NCBI GenBank assembly: GCA_021730105.1 | Contig: CP072538.1 | Span: 925,161-989,160 of the forward strand | Origin: Candidatus Ruthia sp. Plio_17_S18 | Lineage (GTDB): Bacteria > Pseudomonadota > Gammaproteobacteria > PS1 > Pseudothioglobaceae | DNA: 64,000 bases | Reading direction: 5' to 3' | Part shown: positions 59,698 to 64,000 of the stretch, piece by piece | Layout of the letters: each line of letters starts with the position of its first letter | How positions within the stretch are numbered: the first letter of the stretch is position 1 | The notes under the pieces: model-generated | Told to the model about the DNA's origin: nothing | Databases searched by the model: none | Seen by the model: the letters and a program-made list of their open reading frames with translations, nothing else | Made by a program: the position numbers and the translations under genes

Positions 59698-59994
59698 TTA
59701 AACCCAAGAAACCGCAGTTCCATGTTCAACAACCAAATCAACAAAGCCTGCATAACCAACTAATTTGATATTATCAGCAAGTTTTGAAGAAATTCCTCTT
59801 GCTTCAACATCACCTTGAAGTGCATAAACTCTACCTTGAACGGCAAGATCAGCAATCATTGGTGCGTTGGTATTTTTCGCAGCAGAAATAACACCATCTT
59901 CAATTAATAGCATAACACTTGTGTCATCAATTGTATTAAGACAAGATTTTAGTGAGTTTCGCTCGAAAGATGATTTATTAACAATGTGTAACAT
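59698..59994 (-). CDS. dsrH: DsrH, sulfurtransferase subunit
   Basis: 98 residues, TusB/DsrH family: MLHIVNKSSFERNSLKSCLN, MLLIEDGVISAAKN, YALQGDVEARGISSK and IKLVGYAGFVDLVVEHGTAV. It forms the DsrE2F2H2 hexamer. Start MLHIV at 59994. Confidence 0.94.
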   Translation of the reverse strand: MLHIVNKSSFERNSLKSCLNTIDDTSVMLLIEDGVISAAKNTNAPMIADLAVQGRVYALQGDVEARGISSKLADNIKLVGYAGFVDLVVEHGTAVSWV

Positions 59995-60006
59995 ATTCAA
60001 TCCCCC

Positions 60007-60411
60007 TTAGAAACTTAGACATACGTCTTGTTCGGACATAATTTTTGAAAGCTCGACATTAAAAACCACTTTAATGCTTGGTTTTTCTGCCCAATCATCA
60101 TCTTCATCTTCATATACTAAAGGCATTAAATCATCTGCACTTAATCCTCTTTCTTCTAAAGATTCTGCTGATACATAAAGCTTATTAATGTCATAATCAC
60201 CCAATGCATGGAACGTTTTAGAAAAATTCTTCATACCAATGCCATCGGCATTTTGCCCTTCAACAATTTGGTATACGCCATCATCAATAAAAGCCAAGGA
60301 GACATCTTGTTCAAATGCTGCAGCAATTAACACCACTTCTAGCGACTCAATTGCATATATCGTGCCAAATGAAGAACGGCGATTTAAATACATAAATTTC
60401 TTAGTTGCCAT
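60007..60411 (-). CDS. dsrF: DsrF, sulfurtransferase subunit
   Basis: 134 residues, TusC/DsrF family: KKFMYLNRRSSFGTIYAIES, DVSLAFIDDGVYQIVEGQNA, KNFSKTFHALGDYDINKLYV. Slightly longer than usual at the C-terminus, with an acidic VYEDEDDDW stretch. Start MATKKF at 60411, which leaves one base between it and dsrE. Confidence 0.94.
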   Translation of the reverse strand: MATKKFMYLNRRSSFGTIYAIESLEVVLIAAAFEQDVSLAFIDDGVYQIVEGQNADGIGMKNFSKTFHALGDYDINKLYVSAESLEERGLSADDLMPLVYEDEDDDWAEKPSIKVVFNVELSKIMSEQDVCLSF

Positions 60412-60412
60412 C

Positions 60413-60814
60413 TTAATCTCCAAATACCACTAAACGATCGGATTTAATGCCCGCTTCAATCAACTGACCCAAGCCAGAAATACGAAACGCTGGGTGAAGG
60501 TTATTACCATTAATATCATTCTTACTTGCCTCAGATTCATCTAGCATACCGCGACGAAGTGCTGCCGCTATACACACGACAAGTTCAGGCTCACCATCGG
60601 CGTTCTTAATACCTAACTCTGCCCACTGATTAATAACATTGCGATCATCTTGTGGTGGCAATGTAAAACGTGATGCATTATTCACGCCATCATGGTAGAA
60701 AAAGACACGAAAAATTTCATGGCCTTTTTCAATCGCTGCTTTGGCAAATTGATACGCCGTATCAGATGCTTGATGCTGATACGGCCCTTCGTTAACTTGA
60801 ATAGAAATCTTCAT
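60413..60814 (-). CDS. dsrE: DsrE, sulfurtransferase subunit with active cysteine
   Basis: 133 residues. MKISIQVNEGPYQHQASDTA, VFFYHDGVNNASRFTLPPQD, and the persulfide-carrying Cys81 in LVVCIAAALRRGM (the counterpart of Cys78 in Allochromatium). The end FRISGLGQLIEAGIKSDRLV is conserved. Accepts sulfur from the rhodanese/TusA side. Confidence 0.96.
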   Translation of the reverse strand: MKISIQVNEGPYQHQASDTAYQFAKAAIEKGHEIFRVFFYHDGVNNASRFTLPPQDDRNVINQWAELGIKNADGEPELVVCIAAALRRGMLDESEASKNDINGNNLHPAFRISGLGQLIEAGIKSDRLVVFGD

Positions 60815-60826
60815 AATAATCGATAC

Positions 60827-61900
60827 TTAAAAACGAATATATGCAGAAGAATTCAACTCATGACGTGAACCCTTCCAATCATTGATATGGAATTTAGTAA
60901 ACGGTAAGCCTGTTTTTTCAAAAAACGCTGGCCAACCAATACGATCAACCCATTCGCCCATTCTTTCCCAGTCACGAGCATCGTCTTTATAAACAGATAA
61001 GATATTCTTAACCACAGCACCAACTTCTGGCCATCTTGGTGGATTGTTGGGCAAATTAGAAGCGACTAATTTATGGAACGAAGGCTTAGATCTCGCATTT
61101 GAGTTCTTGCCACCAATCCACAAGGCAATTTTAGAATACTCAGGATCATTGATTTGCATTGGCGGACATGGTGGAAAACACGCACCACAACAGATGCATT
61201 TCTTCTCATCCACTTCTAATGTTGGCTTACCATTAACCATCGCAGGACGAATCGCAGCAACTGGACAACGCGCAACAACAGTTGGACGCTCACACACATT
61301 AGCCACTAAATCATGGTTAATTTTAGGCGGTTTAGTGTGTTGAATATTAAGTGCTATATCACCTTGACCACCACAGTTAATTTGACAACAAGAAGTGGTC
61401 ATGTGCACACGGTTAGGCATCTCTTCTCTAGTAAATTCCTCATGCAATTCATCCATGAGTGACTTTACAATGCCTGAGGCGTCTGTACCTGGGATATCAC
61501 AATGCAACCAACCTTGGGTGTGTGAAATCATGGTTACAGACGGGCCTGTACCACCTACAGGAAAACCTGCTTCAGTTAACGCTGCAATTAGCGGCTCAAC
61601 TTTTGCGCCATCAGCCACCATGTACTCAACATTAGAGCGCATGGTAAAACGAACAAAGCCATCTGCAAATTCATCAGCAATATCAGCTAATTTTCTAATG
61701 GTATAAACATCCATTTGACGTGCGGTACCACAGCGAACTGTCCAAACTTCTTCATTATTTTTTGAAGTGTGGTGCAATACACCTGGACGAGGACGGTCAT
61801 GATAAGCCCATTGTCCGTAATTACGACGCATCGTCGGGTGCATGTATTGAATAGGATCAGGGCAACCTGATTCGATAGGCATTCTTGGTGCTTCAGCCAT
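60827..61900 (-). CDS. dsrB: Dissimilatory sulfite reductase, beta subunit (oxidative type)
   Basis: 357 residues. Siroheme-cluster ligands lie in MTTSCCQINCGGQGDIALNI near 160 and the further NVCERPTVVARCPVAAIRPA segment; an inserted ferredoxin domain has CICCGACFPPCPPMQI near 240. WTVRCGTARQMDVYTIRKLA near 55 is typical. With DsrA it forms the alpha2beta2 enzyme oxidising sulfane sulfur to sulfite. Confidence 0.97.
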   Translation of the reverse strand: MAEAPRMPIESGCPDPIQYMHPTMRRNYGQWAYHDRPRPGVLHHTSKNNEEVWTVRCGTARQMDVYTIRKLADIADEFADGFVRFTMRSNVEYMVADGAKVEPLIAALTEAGFPVGGTGPSVTMISHTQGWLHCDIPGTDASGIVKSLMDELHEEFTREEMPNRVHMTTSCCQINCGGQGDIALNIQHTKPPKINHDLVANVCERPTVVARCPVAAIRPAMVNGKPTLEVDEKKCICCGACFPPCPPMQINDPEYSKIALWIGGKNSNARSKPSFHKLVASNLPNNPPRWPEVGAVVKNILSVYKDDARDWERMGEWVDRIGWPAFFEKTGLPFTKFHINDWKGSRHELNSSAYIRF

Positions 61901-61975
61901 TTTATTTCTCCTAGTATATAAAGTTAGGTGGAGTTTACTACACTCACCTTAAAAATTGTTGTTTAAACGAGGTGC

Positions 61976-63277
61976 TTATGCACTTGCCTCTGCTTTATTT
62001 TCAAACCAATTCACAGCCTCTTCGTCCCATGTGTCCATACGAACATAAGATGAAGTACGTGTAGAATTAACCATGTTGGGGTCTACATTAAGGCCAATAC
62101 CTTCAAGGAAATTAACCACACCAATACGTTCAATCATTTCTCCTGTTCTTTCGTGCTCTAGTGCGTTTTCAGCAAAGAAATCAATCACCTCGCCTGCTAA
62201 ATCTTCAATCGCTTCAAAGTCATCTGCCGTGTCCATTTTCATAAATGGTACAACCACTGAACCAAACAAGTCGCCAATCTTAAGTGTGCGCTTACCACCC
62301 ATGATAATCATCACACCTTTGTCATCACCTGTTGCTAAGATAGGCTCTACATCACCTTTAGCAATATATTTATGAGTTAAAGGACTGGTAACATTTAAAC
62401 AATGCATACATTTAACGCAGTTCTTGTTATCAATTGTAATTGAATCATCTTCATTAAGTGTCATTGCACTGGTAGGGCAACGAGAAGTAATGTTATCAAT
62501 AACATAACTACGGCCTTTGTCTGCAACCATTGCTTTCCATAGGTTTTGATTAACTTTAATATCGTCTTTCCAAGTGCCAATAACTGCAAAGTCAGCACGT
62601 TGAACTGTATTCATACAATCGTTTGCACAACCTGATACTTTAAATTTCAGTTTGTACGGCAATGCTGGACGGTGCATGTCATCTAAAAATGCATTAACCA
62701 AAGTACGCAAAACCGCTTGCTCGTTAACATTTGACATCTCACAACGTGAAGCACCGACACAAGACATACCTGTACGTACTGCAGGACCAGCACCACCCAA
62801 GTCAAAACCATAATCATTAAATGTATTAAAAATATTCTGCGTTGTTTTTTCAGTAGCACCTTGCAACATAATGTCGCCTGATTGACCATGAAATGCAATC
62901 AAACCAGAACCGCCATTATCTACAAACATATCACACATGTCTCTTAATAAAGTTGACGTGTAGTGCATGCCTGCTGGCGGTTGAACGCGTAAAGTATGAA
63001 ATTCGCTTGCTGCAGGGAACTTATAAGTACCATCTTCGTTTTTTAATTCGTTAAAACGTGGAATAATACCACCGCCATAACCAATAACACCAACTGTGCC
63101 ACCTTTCCAGTAACCTTTTTTAGTGACGTATGAAGTTTCTAGCGTGCCTAATACGTCACGTGCCATTTCAGCTCCAGCATGACTGTCGCTTGCTAATCTT
63201 TTAAGACCTGTAACGAACGAAGGCCATGGACCATTTTCCAACTCATCAAGATTGGGTGTGTTATATAACTCTGCCAT
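61976..63277 (-). CDS. dsrA: Dissimilatory sulfite reductase, alpha subunit (oxidative type)
   Basis: 433 residues. GYGGGIIPRFNELKNE near 75, RTGMSCVGASRCEMSNVNEQ near 180 and FKVSGCANDCMNTVQRADFA near 215 carry siroheme/cluster ligands; the ferredoxin insert has CVKCMHCLNVTSPLTHKYI near 290. First gene of the operon. GGAGAG lies 8 bases before the ATG. Oxidative type is concluded from dsrEFH and dsrL in the operon. Confidence 0.97.
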   Translation of the reverse strand: MAELYNTPNLDELENGPWPSFVTGLKRLASDSHAGAEMARDVLGTLETSYVTKKGYWKGGTVGVIGYGGGIIPRFNELKNEDGTYKFPAASEFHTLRVQPPAGMHYTSTLLRDMCDMFVDNGGSGLIAFHGQSGDIMLQGATEKTTQNIFNTFNDYGFDLGGAGPAVRTGMSCVGASRCEMSNVNEQAVLRTLVNAFLDDMHRPALPYKLKFKVSGCANDCMNTVQRADFAVIGTWKDDIKVNQNLWKAMVADKGRSYVIDNITSRCPTSAMTLNEDDSITIDNKNCVKCMHCLNVTSPLTHKYIAKGDVEPILATGDDKGVMIIMGGKRTLKIGDLFGSVVVPFMKMDTADDFEAIEDLAGEVIDFFAENALEHERTGEMIERIGVVNFLEGIGLNVDPNMVNSTRTSSYVRMDTWDEEAVNWFENKAEASA

Positions 63278-63420
63278 TTTATCTCTCCAGTATATTTAAG
63301 TAAACCCCCTTAGTTTTTTCCCAAAAGGAGATGTGAACGAAATAAATTATACTTAAATGAAAGAAAATACCAGCGTTTATTAGTGGTATTAATTACTATC
63401 CCTTAGGGGGTAGATTGGTT
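63278..63420 (-). promoter_or_regulatory. Putative dsr operon promoter/leader
   Basis: On the minus strand a perfect TATAAT at 63346-63351 lies ~69 bases before dsrA. There is no good -35, which suggests an activator. Two GC-rich blocks stand out in the AT-rich gap: one near 63303-63312 (five C then TTAG on the plus strand) and one near 63402-63413 (CCCTTAGGGGG), upstream and downstream of the -10. Confidence 0.4.
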
Positions 63421-63555
63421 TTATTTTTTGAGAATGAAAGCAATAATAATAAAGCCAATGCCTGTTAATACAGGGGCAATAATAGCGTTAATAATGCCGC
63501 CAATCGCAATCATGCTAATCGCAACTATTAAAAGTAATATTAGCAAGTATTTCAT
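63421..63555 (-). CDS. 44-residue hydrophobic membrane peptide
   Basis: [20 protein letters not shown], then [20 protein letters not shown] and a Lys-Lys end. The ATG overlaps the gltD stop as ATGA. Two membrane spans with a short turn (hairpin) are predicted by eye. It is too small for standard callers. No family known to me. It sits between gltD and the dsr promoter. Confidence 0.6.
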   Translation of the reverse strand: MKYLLILLLIVAISMIAIGGIINAIIAPVLTGIGFIIIAFILKK

Positions 63556-64000
63556 ACTAGATATTCATTAACTTTAGCAGCAACACCACGACCTTCATTA
63601 ATAGCCCATACAACTAACGATTGTCCACGACGACAATCTCCAGCGGTAAAAATGCCTTTTTGTGACGTTGTATATTGGCCGTATTTGGCCTTATAATTGC
63701 CGCATTCATCAAGCTCAATGTTGGCATCATCACTTAAATAATGCTCAGGAGATACAAATCCCATTGATAATAAAACTAATTGTGTATGCCAGGTTTTTTC
63801 ACTTCCGTCAATTTGGATTAACTGCCCGTCTTTAAAATCAACACTAACTGTTTTTAAACCAATGACAGCACCTTGATCATCTTTGATAAATGATTGAGTC
63901 ATTAAATGATATTGTCTTGGATCTTTGCCAAATATTTTTGTCACTTCGGCGTGACCATAATCCACGCGATAAATCAGTGGCCATAGTGGCCAAGGATTAT
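63552..64000 (-). CDS. gltD: Glutamate synthase small subunit (partial, C-terminal part in window)
   Basis: The frame is open to the right edge ([19 protein letters not shown]), so this is only the last ~148 residues of GltD. The segment [13 protein letters not shown] and the FAD-site end [23 protein letters not shown] are typical. It provides electrons from NADPH to GltB for glutamate synthesis. The gene is distinct from its paralogue dsrL in the same window. Confidence 0.9.
   Translation of the reverse strand, partial: NPWPLWPLIYRVDYGHAEVTKIFGKDPRQYHLMTQSFIKDDQGAVIGLKTVSVDFKDGQLIQIDGSEKTWHTQLVLLSMGFVSPEHYLSDDANIELDECGNYKAKYGQYTTSQKGIFTAGDCRRGQSLVVWAINEGRGVAAKVNEYLV

Noticed and set aside
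50813..63277. dsr locus as a sulfate/sulfite reduction system
   Set aside because: dsrEFH and dsrL in the operon, with DsrC and no dsrD, are marks of the oxidative pathway.

Overview
The window comes from an AT-rich gammaproteobacterial genome that oxidises sulfur and is visibly shedding genes. The strongest evidence is a complete oxidative-type dsr locus (dsrABEFHCMKLJOPNR, 50.8-63.3 kb, all minus strand). A gammaproteobacterial tRNA-tuf-tRNA-secE-nusG cluster lies at the left end, and genes of LPS, cofactor and purine synthesis are spread between. The combination of intact housekeeping and sulfur genes with more than twenty recognisable pseudogenes, and no intact insertion sequence, fits a member of the SUP05/Thioglobus group in the middle of genome reduction. 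A thiotrophic bivalve symbiont of the Ruthia/Vesicomyosocius type is the most likely source. That name is an inference from gene content, not from a marker comparison.

Layout. 0-2.4 kb: nusG (partial), secE, tRNA-Trp, tuf, tRNA-Thr, tRNA-Gly, tRNA-Tyr and their promoter. 2.5-9.5 kb: malic enzyme, a succinate dehydrogenase operon (sdhCAB) wrecked by internal deletions, a broken hypothetical gene, gcvP and a HIT protein. 9.6-21.7 kb: a decay-rich stretch with remnants of a SoeA-like sulfite dehydrogenase, an AraC regulator, a lipoprotein, EmrE, an alpha/beta hydrolase, YjdF, a PIN toxin, a LigE-type DNA ligase, RecQ and cytochrome b561. Intact genes within it are an SQR-like flavoprotein, a RutE-like nitroreductase, an ETHE1-like persulfide dioxygenase, a YciI protein and dapB. 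21.8-23.5 kb: an apparently intact four-gene unit (EF-hand protein, ECF sigma factor, small membrane anti-sigma candidate, His-rich periplasmic sensor) resembling metal-responsive CnrYXH systems. 23.5-27.2 kb: kdsA, trpC, an OsmC protein, tRNA-Ser, thiG. 27.2-30.3 kb: an accessory island made wholly of remnants (REP-type transposase, FRG-domain protein, membrane/secreted pair, DUF6172-like). 30.3-39.2 kb: bioF-bioH-purE-purK, a glutaredoxin-like gene, folD, kdsB, a Trm112-like gene, lpxK, psiE, lolC/E-lolD. 39.2-41.5 kb: remnants of an acyl-carrier/acyl-ligase/acyltransferase cluster and a truncated panD. 41.5-46.1 kb: oxaloacetate decarboxylase sodium pump oadGAB, tRNA-Leu, infA, metF. 46.3-50.8 kb: a YadA-like adhesin remnant, an HTH gene, hemD, a Ca/Na antiporter, tsaE and an amiB remnant. 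50.8-64 kb: the dsr locus, a 44-residue membrane peptide and gltD (partial).

How the genes fit together. DsrEFH-DsrC relay sulfur to DsrAB, which oxidises it in the cytoplasm to sulfite; DsrL and the membrane complex DsrMKJOP handle the electrons, and DsrN and DsrR support cofactor supply and maturation. The SQR-like flavoprotein and the ETHE1-like enzyme would act around the same sulfane-sulfur pool. The loss of sdhCAB points to a TCA cycle that no longer runs as a cycle, with malic enzyme and the sodium-pumping oxaloacetate decarboxylase acting at the C3/C4 node. Lost functions are repair (RecQ, LigE), stress regulation, adhesins, toxin and export genes, and possibly beta-alanine synthesis, a pattern expected for a host-restricted bacterium.
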